A stretch of DNA of 64,000 bases. It comes from Comamonadaceae bacterium (lineage in GTDB: Bacteria > Pseudomonadota > Gammaproteobacteria > Burkholderiales > Burkholderiaceae_C). The stretch covers positions 62,001 through 126,000 of the forward strand of contig JAJTEW010000006.1 in assembly GCA_021299875.1 (NCBI GenBank), read 5' to 3'. How positions within the stretch are numbered: position 1 is the first letter of the stretch; every line of letters begins with the position of its first letter. Below, piece by piece: positions 8,677-16,826 of the stretch. The notes under the pieces were generated by a model. The model was not told where the DNA came from. It was given only the letters and a program-made list of their open reading frames with translations, and searched no databases. A program made the position numbers and the translations under genes.

Positions 8677-9971
8677 GCGGCTTTCTCCGCGGCTTTGAGG
8701 GCTTTTTTCAGGTCGTCTATCAGGTCGGCCGGGTCTTCGAGACCAATCGACAGCCGGATCGTGCCGGGGCCAATGCCGCTGGCGGCCAAGGCCTCGTCGC
8801 TCATGCGGAAATGCGTGGTGCTGGCCGGGTGGATCACCAGGCTGCGACAGTCGCCCACATTGGCCAGGTGGCTGAACACTTTGAGGGTTTCGATGAACTT
8901 TTGGCCTTGAGCGCGCGAGCCACGGATGTCAAAGCTGAACACCGAGCCCGCGCCGCGTGGCAAGAGTTTTTGTGCCAAGGCGTGCGAGGGGTGGCTCTCC
9001 AGCATGGGGTGGCCGACGCGGCTGACCAGGGGGTGCGCGGCCAAAAACTCGACCACCTTGGTGGTGTTCTCCATGTGCCGGGCCATGCGCAGGGGCAAGG
9101 TCTCGATGCCTTGCAAAATCAGCCAAGCGGTGTGCGGGCTCATGCAAGCGCCAAAGTCGCGCAGACCCTCGCGGCGGGCGCGCAGCAAAAAAGCACCCAC
9201 GGTGCTCTCTTCGCTGAACACCATGTTGTGAAAGCCTGCATAGGCTTGGCTCAGCTCGGCAAATTTGTCCGATTTGTCCCAGTCAAAGCTGCCGCCATCG
9301 ACCACCAGGCCGCCCACCACCGTGCCGTGGCCCGACAAAAACTTGGTGGCCGAGTGGTAGACCAGGTCGGCCCCGTGATCAAAGGGCTTGATCAGCCAGG
9401 GTGAGGTGAGGGTCGAGTCCACCAACAAGGGTACACCCGCTTCGTGCGCAATGGCGCTCACCGCTTCGATGTCCAGCACGTCCATGCCGGGGTTGCCCAC
9501 CGTCTCGCCAAAAAAGAGTTTGGTGTCGGCTTGCACCGCGGCGCGCCAGGCGTCCAGGTCACCGGGTTTGACAAAAGTGGTGCGGATACCAAAACGGCTC
9601 AGAGTGTAGTGCAGCAGGTTGTGTGAGCCACCGTACAAAGCGCTGGAGGCCACGATGTGCGAGCCCGCTCCCATGAGGGTGGCAATGGCCAGGTGCAAAG
9701 CAGCCTGCCCGCTGGATGTGGTGATGGCGCCAATGCCGCCCTCCAAAGCCGAGATGCGTTGCTCCAGCACCGCGTTGGTGGGGTTGCTGATGCGGCTGTA
9801 CACATGGCCTGGGCGCTCGAGGTTGAACAGCGCTGCAGCTTGGTCTGAAGACTCAAACACGTAAGACGTGGTCAGATGGATGGGCACCGCCCGCGCGCCT
9901 GTGGTCGGGTCGGGGGCGGCGCCTGCATGCAGGGCCAAAGTGTCAAAACCGGGGTCACTGTAACCAGCCAT
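8673..9971 (-). CDS. metY: O-acetylhomoserine sulfhydrylase (MetY family)
   Basis: A 432-residue PLP-dependent Cys/Met-metabolism enzyme. It shows YSRISNPTNAVLEQR (phosphate/PLP region), SSGQAALHLA, GGSHNLL, the Asp in LLVDSTLTSP and the Schiff-base lysine in HSATKFLSGHG. The length and the insertion after the lysine motif fit MetY (O-acetylhomoserine plus sulfide to homocysteine) better than MetB or MetZ, which are about 390-400 residues. Substrate choice between O-acetyl and O-succinyl esters is inferred from family resemblance only. It heads a minus-strand unit with the hydrolase and P450. Confidence 0.9.
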   Translation of the reverse strand: MAGYSDPGFDTLALHAGAAPDPTTGARAVPIHLTTSYVFESSDQAAALFNLERPGHVYSRISNPTNAVLEQRISALEGGIGAITTSSGQAALHLAIATLMGAGSHIVASSALYGGSHNLLHYTLSRFGIRTTFVKPGDLDAWRAAVQADTKLFFGETVGNPGMDVLDIEAVSAIAHEAGVPLLVDSTLTSPWLIKPFDHGADLVYHSATKFLSGHGTVVGGLVVDGGSFDWDKSDKFAELSQAYAGFHNMVFSEESTVGAFLLRARREGLRDFGACMSPHTAWLILQGIETLPLRMARHMENTTKVVEFLAAHPLVSRVGHPMLESHPSHALAQKLLPRGAGSVFSFDIRGSRAQGQKFIETLKVFSHLANVGDCRSLVIHPASTTHFRMSDEALAASGIGPGTIRLSIGLEDPADLIDDLKKALKAAEKAA

Positions 9972-10055
9972 GAGGGATCTCCGAAAAAAGAAAGCACGGA
10001 GCAGGGTTTGCGCCTGTTCATCGGCGTTGATTGTGGGCTATATTGGCTTGCGATT

Positions 10056-10067
10056 GAAATCGATTTC
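10056..10067. promoter_or_regulatory. palindrome before CBS gene
   Basis: GAAATCGATTTC is a perfect 12-base palindrome lying 20 bp before the CBS-domain start and just before its AAGGAGACACACC ribosome binding site. A TATATT that could be a -10 element lies about 20 bp upstream. It may be an operator, but it could also be chance. Confidence 0.3.
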
Positions 10068-10086
10068 GACCCCAAGGAGACACACC

Positions 10087-10554
10087 ATGCAAGTCAGCGA
10101 CATCCTCCGCGTCAAGGGCGGTACCTTGTTCACTGTTCAACATGACGAACCCCTGGCTTTGGCCATGACCGACATGGCCGAAAAAGACATGGGCTCTTTG
10201 GTGGTGATGGCACAAGGCCAATTGGTGGGCATGCTGACTTTCCGCGAGGTGATCCAGCAAATTGTCAAAAATGGCGGGCAAGTGGGCAGCACCTTGGTGA
10301 GTGAGGCCATGGAAGCCCAACCTCAGACTTGTTCTGGCGCGACCGACATTGACGAGGTGCGCCGCATGATGTTGGAGCACCATGCCCGTTACATGCCGGT
10401 CATGGACGGCACCATGCTGATGGGTGTGATCAGCTTTTACGACGTGGCCAAAGCCGTGGTGGACAGTCAAAATTTTGAAAACACCATGCTCAAAGCCTAC
10501 ATCCGTGATTGGCCCGACGCTTCATCTTCAGAGGGCGAAAACGCCAAGCCGTGA
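10087..10554 (+). CDS. paired CBS-domain protein
   Basis: A 155-residue stand-alone protein made of two CBS domains, roughly residues 5-65 and 72-130. The repeats are recognisable from GSLVVMAQGQLVGMLTFREVI and ARYMPVMDGTMLMGVISFYDV, each ending in the typical helix. CBS pairs (Bateman modules) bind adenine nucleotides and act as energy sensors; the partner of this one is not evident. A strong AAGGAGACACACC ribosome binding site fixes ATG 10087. It lies 44 bp upstream of aroC on the same strand. Confidence 0.9.
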   Translation: MQVSDILRVKGGTLFTVQHDEPLALAMTDMAEKDMGSLVVMAQGQLVGMLTFREVIQQIVKNGGQVGSTLVSEAMEAQPQTCSGATDIDEVRRMMLEHHARYMPVMDGTMLMGVISFYDVAKAVVDSQNFENTMLKAYIRDWPDASSSEGENAKP

Positions 10555-10598
10555 AGCCTGTCCCAGCGGTGTGAGCCCGCTCTGGGATAATCCCGTGC

Positions 10599-11696
10599 AT
10601 GAGCGGCAATACATTCGGAAATCTCTTCTCGGTCACCAATTTTGGTGAATCCCACGGCCCGGCCATTGGCTGCGTGATCGACGGCTGCCCCCCGGGCATG
10701 CCCTTGAGCGAGGCCGACATCCAGCCGGACTTGGACCGCCGCCGACCAGGCACCAGCAAATTTGTCACCCAGCGCAACGAGCCCGACGCGGTGCAGATCC
10801 TCTCCGGGGTTTACCAGGGCCTGACCACCGGCACGCCCATTTGCCTGCTCATCCACAACACCGACCAGCGCAGCAAGGATTACGGCGATATTTTGCAAAC
10901 CTTTCGTCCCGGCCATGCCGATTACACCTACTGGCGCAAATACGGCCTGCGCGACCCGCGTGGCGGTGGTCGATCGTCGGCACGCCTGACGGCCCCCATG
11001 GTGGCCGCAGGGGCGGTGGCCAAGAAGTGGCTCAAAGAAAAGTTGGGCACCACTTTTCTGGGCTGCATGACCCAGATCGGCGATGTGCCGATTGGTTTTG
11101 AGAGCTGGGAACATGTTCCGAACAACCCGTTTTTTGCCCCGCTGGCCGATGTGTCGGCGCTGGAGGACTACATGAGTGCGTTGCGCAAGTCGGGCGATTC
11201 GTGTGGGGCGCGCTTGCGCGTGGTGGCCCGTGGCGTGCCCGTGGGCCTGGGCCAGCCGCTGTTTGACAAGATCGACGCCGACATCGCCTTTGCCATGATG
11301 GGCATCAACGCCGTCAAGGGCGTGGAGATCGGCGCGGGTTTTGGCTGCGTCACGCAAAAGGGCAGCATGGCGGGCGACGCGCTCACACCAGGCGGCTTTG
11401 TCGGCAACAACGCGGGCGGTGTGCTCGGCGGCATCAGCACCGGGCAGGACATTGAGGTGCAGATCGCCATCAAACCGACCAGCTCGATCTTGATTGCCCG
11501 CGATTCGATTGACGCCAACGGCCATCCCACTGAAGTCATCACCAAGGGCCGACACGACCCGTGCGTGGGCATCCGTGCCACGCCGATTGCAGAAGCCATG
11601 CTGGCGCTGGTGGTCATGGAGCACGCCTTGCAACACCGCGCCCAGTGCGGTGATGTCGTGCACGCGCAGGCCCCGATCGCTGCGGCCAAGCCATAA
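10599..11696 (+). CDS. aroC: chorismate synthase
   Basis: A 365-residue enzyme of the last shikimate-pathway step (EPSP to chorismate, needing reduced FMN). Family signatures are [18 protein letters not shown] at the N-terminus, [20 protein letters not shown] and [14 protein letters not shown], with [11 protein letters not shown] in the second half. The aroQ gene, another shikimate-pathway step, lies 2 kb downstream on the opposite strand. The MFS gene begins 4 bp after its stop. Confidence 0.98.
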   Translation: MSGNTFGNLFSVTNFGESHGPAIGCVIDGCPPGMPLSEADIQPDLDRRRPGTSKFVTQRNEPDAVQILSGVYQGLTTGTPICLLIHNTDQRSKDYGDILQTFRPGHADYTYWRKYGLRDPRGGGRSSARLTAPMVAAGAVAKKWLKEKLGTTFLGCMTQIGDVPIGFESWEHVPNNPFFAPLADVSALEDYMSALRKSGDSCGARLRVVARGVPVGLGQPLFDKIDADIAFAMMGINAVKGVEIGAGFGCVTQKGSMAGDALTPGGFVGNNAGGVLGGISTGQDIEVQIAIKPTSSILIARDSIDANGHPTEVITKGRHDPCVGIRATPIAEAMLALVVMEHALQHRAQCGDVVHAQAPIAAAKP

Positions 11697-11699
11697 GGC

Positions 11700-12866
11700 A
11701 TGACGCCACGCCGTCAGCTTTGGCCTTTTGCCGCGTTGTCGGCGAGTTACTTTGCACACATCGGGTTTTTCAACCCGTATCTGCCACTTTGGCTGCAGGA
11801 CATGGGCTTGAGTTTGCTGACCATCAGCGTGCTCACGGCCGTGCAGGCGACCACCCGTTTGTTTGCCCCCTATGCCTGGGGTGCCCTCAGTGACCGCACG
11901 GGCGAGCGCGTCAAGTTGCTGCGCATCGGGGCGGGGGTGGCCTTTGCCACGGCCTGCCTTTTGTTTGGGGACTGGGGGCCTGTCGGGCTCGGTGTGGTTT
12001 TGCTGCTGATGTTCACCCACACCAGTGCCATGATGCCCATGAGTGAGGCGGCCATGGCCCACCTGGTCAGCCGGGGTGGCGCTTTTGACAGCAAGCGTTA
12101 TGGGCGGGTGCGGTTGTGGGGTTCCATGGGTTTTCTGGTCACGGTGTTTGCGGCAGGGGCCTGGTTCGAGGCCTTTGGCATGCAGCACTTTCCGGCCTGG
12201 ACGGTGCTGACCCTGGGCGCGGTGCTGCTGAGTGTGTGGTGGATGCCCGACCTGAAAGAGGCCGCACACTCCACCGATGCGCATGTCCCTGTAGGGCCCG
12301 TGTTGCGCCAAAAGCCGGTGTTCTGGTTTTTCACTTCCACGTTTTTCCATGTGCTGTCGCACATTGGGGTGTACGTGTTTTTCTCGCTTTACCTCGATTC
12401 GCTGGGTTACAGCAAAACCATGATCGGCCTGTTGTGGGCCGTGTCGGTGGCGGTCGAGATCGTCTGGTTTTTCACCCAATCGCGCTGGTTGCCGCGCATG
12501 CCTTTGGCGGGTTGGTTGGTGCTGTGCTCGGCCGTGATGGTGTTGCGGATGCTGATGACCGCGACTTGGGCCGATGTGCTGTGGGTTTTGCTGCTGGCGC
12601 AAACCCTGCACGCCATCACCTTTGCCACCCACCACACGGCTTGTATTGCGCTGATCTCGCAGCATTTTTCCGGGCGTTTGCGGGGTCGCGGGCAGGCGCT
12701 TTACACCGTGATCGCCTATGGTTTGCCAGGTGTACTGGGCGCCCTCATGGGCGGCTTGATCAGCGAGCGCTGGGGCTTGCAGAGTGTCTTCGTGCTCAGT
12801 GTGCTGACCAGTGTGGTGGCCACGATGGCGGCCTTTCAAGTGTGGCGCTTGCATGAACCGGTTTGA
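11700..12866 (+). CDS. MFS transporter, HcaT/MFS_1-like
   Basis: A 388-residue permease with about 12 predicted membrane helices. The opening FAALSASYFAHIGFFNPYLPLWL and the loop APYAWGALSDRTGERVK resemble the MFS_1-like group that includes HcaT (phenylpropionate) and LacY-type symporters. The conserved RxG motif recurs in the middle (SKRYGRVRLWGSMGFL) as in that group. The substrate is unknown. It starts 4 bp after aroC and its 3' end overlaps the following hydrolase by 14 nt, so aroC, permease and hydrolase are probably one transcript. Confidence 0.9.
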   Translation: MTPRRQLWPFAALSASYFAHIGFFNPYLPLWLQDMGLSLLTISVLTAVQATTRLFAPYAWGALSDRTGERVKLLRIGAGVAFATACLLFGDWGPVGLGVVLLLMFTHTSAMMPMSEAAMAHLVSRGGAFDSKRYGRVRLWGSMGFLVTVFAAGAWFEAFGMQHFPAWTVLTLGAVLLSVWWMPDLKEAAHSTDAHVPVGPVLRQKPVFWFFTSTFFHVLSHIGVYVFFSLYLDSLGYSKTMIGLLWAVSVAVEIVWFFTQSRWLPRMPLAGWLVLCSAVMVLRMLMTATWADVLWVLLLAQTLHAITFATHHTACIALISQHFSGRLRGRGQALYTVIAYGLPGVLGALMGGLISERWGLQSVFVLSVLTSVVATMAAFQVWRLHEPV

Positions 12867-13737
12867 ATGCCCTGATTTCTTAACCCCCGATTTGCGCGCG
12901 TCGCTGGCCGGGGCCACACGCCTGCTCACCACTTGTGACGGCAGCCGCACGGTTTGGCACGCTTGGGGACAGCCCTCGCAGCCCGCCGTGGTTTTGCTGC
13001 ACGGCGGCAGCGGCAGTTGGACCCACTGGGTGCGCAACATCGCCCCCTTGCAAACGGCAGGCTGGCGGGTCTTGGTGCCCGATTTGCCCGGTTTTGGCGA
13101 CTCGGATTTACCGCCCGGCTGCACCGATGTGGACGCTTTGCCCGTCCACCTGCACGCAGGTTTGCAGCAGCTCAAAGCCCTTGGTGCCTGCGGCGATCCG
13201 GTGCGCGTGGTGGGCTTTTCGTTTGGCGGCATGGCGGGCGCTTTGTGGCTGGCCGCGCACCCACAAGACGCAGCGCAACTGGTGTTGGTGGGCGCGCCGG
13301 GCATGGGCATGACGACATCACAGCGGGTGCCGCTCAAAGGCTGGCGACACTTGCCCAGCCCCGAAGCACAGAACCATGTGCACCGGCACAACCTGATGGC
13401 GCTCATGCTCGAATCCATCACCTCATTGGACGACTTGGCGCTGAGCTTGCATGCCGCCAATGTGCAGCGCGACCGCATGCCTCGCAGGCGCTTGTCGTCG
13501 ACGGACATTGTGGCGCGAGCCTTGCCTCAATTGCAGGTGCCTGTGAGCGCTATTTTTGGTGAGCACGATGCTTTGTACCGAGAGCGCTTGTCAGAGCTCC
13601 AAGCGGCCATGCCCAGCATGGCACAACGTTGGGGGCAGTGGCACGCCATAGCCGGGGCAGGGCATTGGGTGCAATACGAAGCCGCAGCGGCTTTTGATGC
13701 GGCCTTGCTGGCCTGCCTTCGCGCCGATCTGACTTGA
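12853..13737 (+). CDS. alpha/beta hydrolase, MhpC-like
   Basis: A 294-residue alpha/beta hydrolase with the oxyanion motif LLHGGSGSWTHW, the nucleophile elbow GFSFGGMAG, an acid candidate in IFGEHDALYRERL and the catalytic His in AGAGHWVQYEA. The GGSGSWTHWVRN segment recalls C-C bond hydrolases of aromatic breakdown, but no ring-cleavage genes are nearby. The ATG at 12853 lies inside the MFS gene and begins MNRFECPDF. Confidence 0.88.
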   Translation: MNRFECPDFLTPDLRASLAGATRLLTTCDGSRTVWHAWGQPSQPAVVLLHGGSGSWTHWVRNIAPLQTAGWRVLVPDLPGFGDSDLPPGCTDVDALPVHLHAGLQQLKALGACGDPVRVVGFSFGGMAGALWLAAHPQDAAQLVLVGAPGMGMTTSQRVPLKGWRHLPSPEAQNHVHRHNLMALMLESITSLDDLALSLHAANVQRDRMPRRRLSSTDIVARALPQLQVPVSAIFGEHDALYRERLSELQAAMPSMAQRWGQWHAIAGAGHWVQYEAAAAFDAALLACLRADLT

Positions 13738-13743
13738 AAGTCG

Positions 13744-13786
13744 GGCCAACCCAGAGCCTTGGCGGCCAAACCGGTCTGGGTTGGCC
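13744..13786. terminator. inverted repeat between convergent genes
   Basis: A perfect 12-bp inverted repeat (GGCCAACCCAGA at 13744-13755, TCTGGGTTGGCC at 13775-13786) with a 19-base loop lies between the convergent hydrolase and aroQ. There is no T tract on either strand. It could serve as a transcript-end hairpin for both genes; this is inferred from position only. Confidence 0.45.
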
Positions 13787-13813
13787 TGGCGGTCTGCTCT
13801 GACCCTTGCGGCT

Positions 13814-14251
13814 TTATGGGCCGATGGCCGACACCGCTGCGCGCAGGCCCAGTAGGTAGCTGTCCACACCAAAACCGGCAATCTGACCTTTGGCGATGTC
13901 GGCGATCACCGAGTGGTGACGAAACGCTTCACGGGCGTGGATGTTGGACATGTGCACCTCGATGATGGGGCACTTGAGGATGGCCAGCGCATCGCGGATG
14001 CCATAGCAGTAGTGCGTCCAAGCCCCGGCGTTGATGACCACGGCCTGCACGCCATCACCGTGCGCGCGGTGGATGCGCTCGGCCATTTCGCCTTCAAAGT
14101 TGGTTTGGTAGCACTCGACCTGCGCACCCAGTTCCAGGCCCAGTGCGGTCACTTGGGTGTTGATTTCGTCCAGCGTGGTCGTGCCGTATTGGGCCGGGTC
14201 GCGTTTGCCGAACATGTTCAGGTTGATACCGTGCAGGACAAGGATCTTCAT
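13814..14251 (-). CDS. aroQ: type II 3-dehydroquinate dehydratase
   Basis: A small dodecameric dehydratase (145 residues) that converts 3-dehydroquinate to 3-dehydroshikimate. It opens with VLHGINLNMFGKRDPAQYG, whose terminal Tyr22 is the catalytic tyrosine. It also has QTNFEGE, INAGAWTHYCYGIRDAL and the catalytic/binding His in IEVHMSNIHAREAFR. The ATG at 14251 starts MKILVLHG; an in-frame TTG four codons upstream is less likely. Confidence 0.97.
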   Translation of the reverse strand: MKILVLHGINLNMFGKRDPAQYGTTTLDEINTQVTALGLELGAQVECYQTNFEGEMAERIHRAHGDGVQAVVINAGAWTHYCYGIRDALAILKCPIIEVHMSNIHAREAFRHHSVIADIAKGQIAGFGVDSYLLGLRAAVSAIGP

Positions 14252-14351
14252 GGTGGGGCTCAATCGCTCGAAGGATCATGGGAATTGGGTGACTTGCCTG
14301 CGATTGTCGGTGATTTGCGGCAAGATCCAAGGCCTTGATTGAAAGTGTCCC

Positions 14352-15008
14352 ATGACCCCCTTGAAAATCGATTTTGTGTCTGACATTGCCTGCCCTTGGT
14401 GCGCCGTGGGTTTGGGGGCGCTGGAACAAGCGCTGGAGCGGCTGAAGGGCGAGGTGCAGGCCGAGCTGCACTTTCAGCCCTTTGAGCTGAACCCGCACAT
14501 GGGGCCTGGCGGACAAGATCTGGGTGAGCACTTGACGCAAAAGTACGGCTCCACGCCCGAACAACAAGCCCAGATTCGCCAGACCATTGCCGCTCGCGGG
14601 GCCGAGGTGGGGTTCACCTTTCACCCCGGTGGACGGGGCCGTGTTTACAACACCTTCAATGCCCACCGCTTGCTGCACTGGGCCCAAGGGCAGGGCGCTG
14701 GGGCGCAGCACCAGCTCAAAAAAGCCTTTTTGCAGGCCTATCAGGGCCGCGCCGAATGCATAGAAGACCCCGAGGTTTTGCTGGCCGGGGTGGCCGCAGC
14801 AGGCCTGGATGTGGACGCGGCCCGTGAGGTGCTGCAAAGCGATGCCCTCACCGCCGAGGTGCGCGAGCGGCAGCAGTTCTACACCCAGGCGGGCATCCGC
14901 TCGGTGCCCGCCGTCATCATCAATGACCGCCATTTGATCTCGGGCGGCCAGCCGGTCGAGGTTTTCGAGCAGGCGCTGAGGCGCATCGCCTTGGGCGAAG
15001 TGGATTGA
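14352..15008 (+). CDS. DsbA-family oxidoreductase (FrnE-like)
   Basis: A 218-residue cytoplasmic member of the DsbA thioredoxin superfamily. The active site CPWC sits near the N-terminus in FVSDIACPWCAVG, with a helical insertion and the cis-proline region near SVPAVIINDRHLISGGQP. No signal peptide is visible. FrnE-like proteins are 2-hydroxychromene-carboxylate-isomerase or disulfide-isomerase relatives linked to oxidative stress or polyketide steps. It precedes the phosphatase/DCC/SUMF1/SDR run by 14 bp, so it may be the first gene of that unit. Confidence 0.9.
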   Translation: MTPLKIDFVSDIACPWCAVGLGALEQALERLKGEVQAELHFQPFELNPHMGPGGQDLGEHLTQKYGSTPEQQAQIRQTIAARGAEVGFTFHPGGRGRVYNTFNAHRLLHWAQGQGAGAQHQLKKAFLQAYQGRAECIEDPEVLLAGVAAAGLDVDAAREVLQSDALTAEVRERQQFYTQAGIRSVPAVIINDRHLISGGQPVEVFEQALRRIALGEVD

Positions 15009-15022
15009 GCAGGGCCTGGCAC

Positions 15023-15667
15023 ATGAATTCACTGTCCAAGCGCCCGGCTCCAAGCCACGAGACGCCGAGGGTCTGTCCATCTCGGCGCAGGCTTTTGGGC
15101 CCATGGCCTGTGGCGGCGGCTTTGGCTCTGATGGGGATTTCTGGGGTGGTGCAGGCGCAGTCTGAGCGCAAGACTGCCGCGGCCGAACTGCTGCGCTTGT
15201 GGCGGCAAAGTGGTGGTGCGCTGCTGATTCGCCATGCGGCGACCGAAGCGGGCTTGGGTGATCCCCCTCAATTTACCCTGGGGCAGTGCCGTACTCAGCG
15301 CAATTTGAGCGATGGGGGCCAACAAGCCTCTCGGGCGTTTGGAGCCTGGCTGAAAGCGCAAAATTTCGAACCCGATGCGGTGCTCAGCAGCCAGTGGTGC
15401 CGCTGCCAAGACACGGCGCGACTGGCTTTTGGTCATTTCGATGACTGGCCCGCCTTGAACAGCACTTTCGCCGGGCAGGGCGATCCGGCAGCGCAGCAAA
15501 AAGCTTTGTTGGCCCGACTGCGCGCATTGCCCAAAGGGCGCACCGAGGTCTGGGTCACGCACCAAGTGATCATGACCGGCCTGACCGGTGCCTACCCCAG
15601 CATGGGCGAGGGGTTTTTGGTGGACCGACAAGGCCGTTTGCTGGCCCGAGCCGAGTTGGCCCCATGA
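15023..15667 (+). CDS. secreted histidine-phosphatase family protein
   Basis: A 214-residue protein with an N-terminal export signal containing arginines (SRRRLLGPWPVAAALALMG, cleavage near VQAQ), so it is probably periplasmic and possibly Tat-exported. The phosphohistidine site is LLIRHAATEAG, in which the usual RHG is RHA. Other conserved parts are CRTQRNLSDGG, SSQWCRCQDTARLAFG and the second His in VWVTHQVIMTG. The substrate is unknown. A TTG at 15005 overlaps the preceding stop, but ATG 15023 was preferred. Its stop overlaps the next start by 4 nt. Confidence 0.85.
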   Translation: MNSLSKRPAPSHETPRVCPSRRRLLGPWPVAAALALMGISGVVQAQSERKTAAAELLRLWRQSGGALLIRHAATEAGLGDPPQFTLGQCRTQRNLSDGGQQASRAFGAWLKAQNFEPDAVLSSQWCRCQDTARLAFGHFDDWPALNSTFAGQGDPAAQQKALLARLRALPKGRTEVWVTHQVIMTGLTGAYPSMGEGFLVDRQGRLLARAELAP

Positions 15668-16047
15668 GCGGCCTGCACAGTTTGACCGTTTACTTTGACG
15701 GCTCGTGCCCCATGTGCCAGCGCGAGATTGCGATCTACCAGCGTTTGCCCCAGGCAGCCGCCATCGACTGGGTGGACGTGAGTGCTGGGGCCGAATTGGG
15801 CGCGTCGCTCAGCTGCGCGCAGGCGATGGCCCGTTTCCATGTGCGTGACCGCCAAGGCCGCTTGTACAGCGGCGCGGCAGCGTTCTCGCAAATGTGGCGC
15901 ATGTTTCCGGGTTGGCGTTGGCTGGGCTGGCTGTCGGCCTGGCCGCCGCTGTCTTGGTTGTTCGAGGCCGCATACCGATTGTTTTTGCCGTTGCGGCCCA
16001 CTTTGCAAAAGTGGGTCAGGCGAGGTTTGGGTGAGGAGAAAAAGTGA
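15664..16047 (+). CDS. DCC-family thiol-disulfide protein (DUF393)
   Basis: A 127-residue DUF393 protein. The signature YFDGSCPMCQREI, with the CPMC redox pair at about residues 15-18, is intact and is followed by IDWVDVSAG. Members are predicted thiol-disulfide oxidoreductases of unknown partner. ATGA overlaps at both ends couple it to the phosphatase and to the SUMF1-fold gene. The C-terminal WLFEAAYRLFLPLRP segment is amphipathic or hydrophobic and may touch the membrane. Confidence 0.9.
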   Translation: MSGLHSLTVYFDGSCPMCQREIAIYQRLPQAAAIDWVDVSAGAELGASLSCAQAMARFHVRDRQGRLYSGAAAFSQMWRMFPGWRWLGWLSAWPPLSWLFEAAYRLFLPLRPTLQKWVRRGLGEEKK

Positions 16048-16826
16048 TGACCAGAGGTTTGTCGGGTGCTTTGTCCGCAGTGCTTGGCTTGGGTCTGTTG
16101 GGTGCTTTGGCTTTGTCGGGTCTGCCCCAGGCCTTTGCTCAAGCCCCCAGCCCTGTGGGTGAAAAAGTGACTTTGGGCACTTGGGCCATCGACCGCACCG
16201 AAGTGACCATCGGGCAGTTTGAGCGCTATGCCCGCGCCACCGGTACCGTGACCCGCGCAGAAAAAGAAGGCGGTGGTTTTGAGTATGGCGCAGGCTGGGA
16301 GCGGCGACCCGGTTGGTCGTGGCGCAGGCCCGATGGCGTCGCGCCGGCCAGCCCCGATTTGCCCGCTGTGCACCTGGACTTTGCCGAGGCGCAGGCTTAC
16401 TGCCGCTGGGCGGGTGGGCGTTTGCCCACCGGAGCTGAGTGGCAAAAAGCCGGCTTTACCGAGCTGCGCGACGCACCGCCCGCGCCTTGGGTGAAGGGCC
16501 GCACTTACCCTTGGAGCACGGGCGACAGTCCGCAAGGCGCCAACACCAGTGACCCTGACCCGTGGCCACGCGCTGCACCCGCCGGGGCGACCCGGGCGGG
16601 CGTGAATGGCTTGTTCGACATGGGGGCCAATGCCTGGGAGTGGACCAGCGATGCGCGGGGCAACGAAAGGCGTACGGTGGGCAGCTCTTGGTGGTATGGC
16701 GCTTTCAACATGAAAGCCGATGTGCAAGCCTACAAGCCCGCCGACTTTTATGCGGTCTACATCGGTTTCCGCTGCGCTTACGACCTGGCACTGGCGGTGC
16801 CCAGTTCGACCAAGGCCAAGCCATGA
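16044..16826 (+). CDS. SUMF1/EgtB/PvdO-fold exported protein
   Basis: A 260-residue protein with a Sec-type signal (hydrophobic residues 8-30, cleavage near AQA) followed by a formylglycine-generating-enzyme (SUMF1) fold. Fold motifs include IDRTEVTIGQFERYA, PAVHLDFAEAQAYCRWAGGRLPTGAEWQKA, GLFDMGANAWEWTSD and the closing IGFRCAYD. The copper-binding cysteine pair of true formylglycine-generating enzymes is missing: the region that should carry it reads VGSSWWYGAFNMKADVQAYK. It is therefore unlikely to activate sulfatases, and no sulfatase lies nearby. PvdO-like or structural roles are possible. Confidence 0.88.
   Translation: MMTRGLSGALSAVLGLGLLGALALSGLPQAFAQAPSPVGEKVTLGTWAIDRTEVTIGQFERYARATGTVTRAEKEGGGFEYGAGWERRPGWSWRRPDGVAPASPDLPAVHLDFAEAQAYCRWAGGRLPTGAEWQKAGFTELRDAPPAPWVKGRTYPWSTGDSPQGANTSDPDPWPRAAPAGATRAGVNGLFDMGANAWEWTSDARGNERRTVGSSWWYGAFNMKADVQAYKPADFYAVYIGFRCAYDLALAVPSSTKAKP

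Noticed and set aside
10497..13508. Very long open frame (about 1000 codons) on the minus strand opposite aroC, the MFS gene and a hydrolase
   Set aside because: The translation is low-complexity and rich in His, Arg, Gln and Gly, which is typical of an antisense frame in GC-rich codon usage; it overlaps three well-supported plus-strand genes.
16044..16826. Formylglycine-generating enzyme for sulfatases
   Set aside because: The fold matches SUMF1 but the copper-binding cysteine pair is absent and no sulfatase gene lies nearby.
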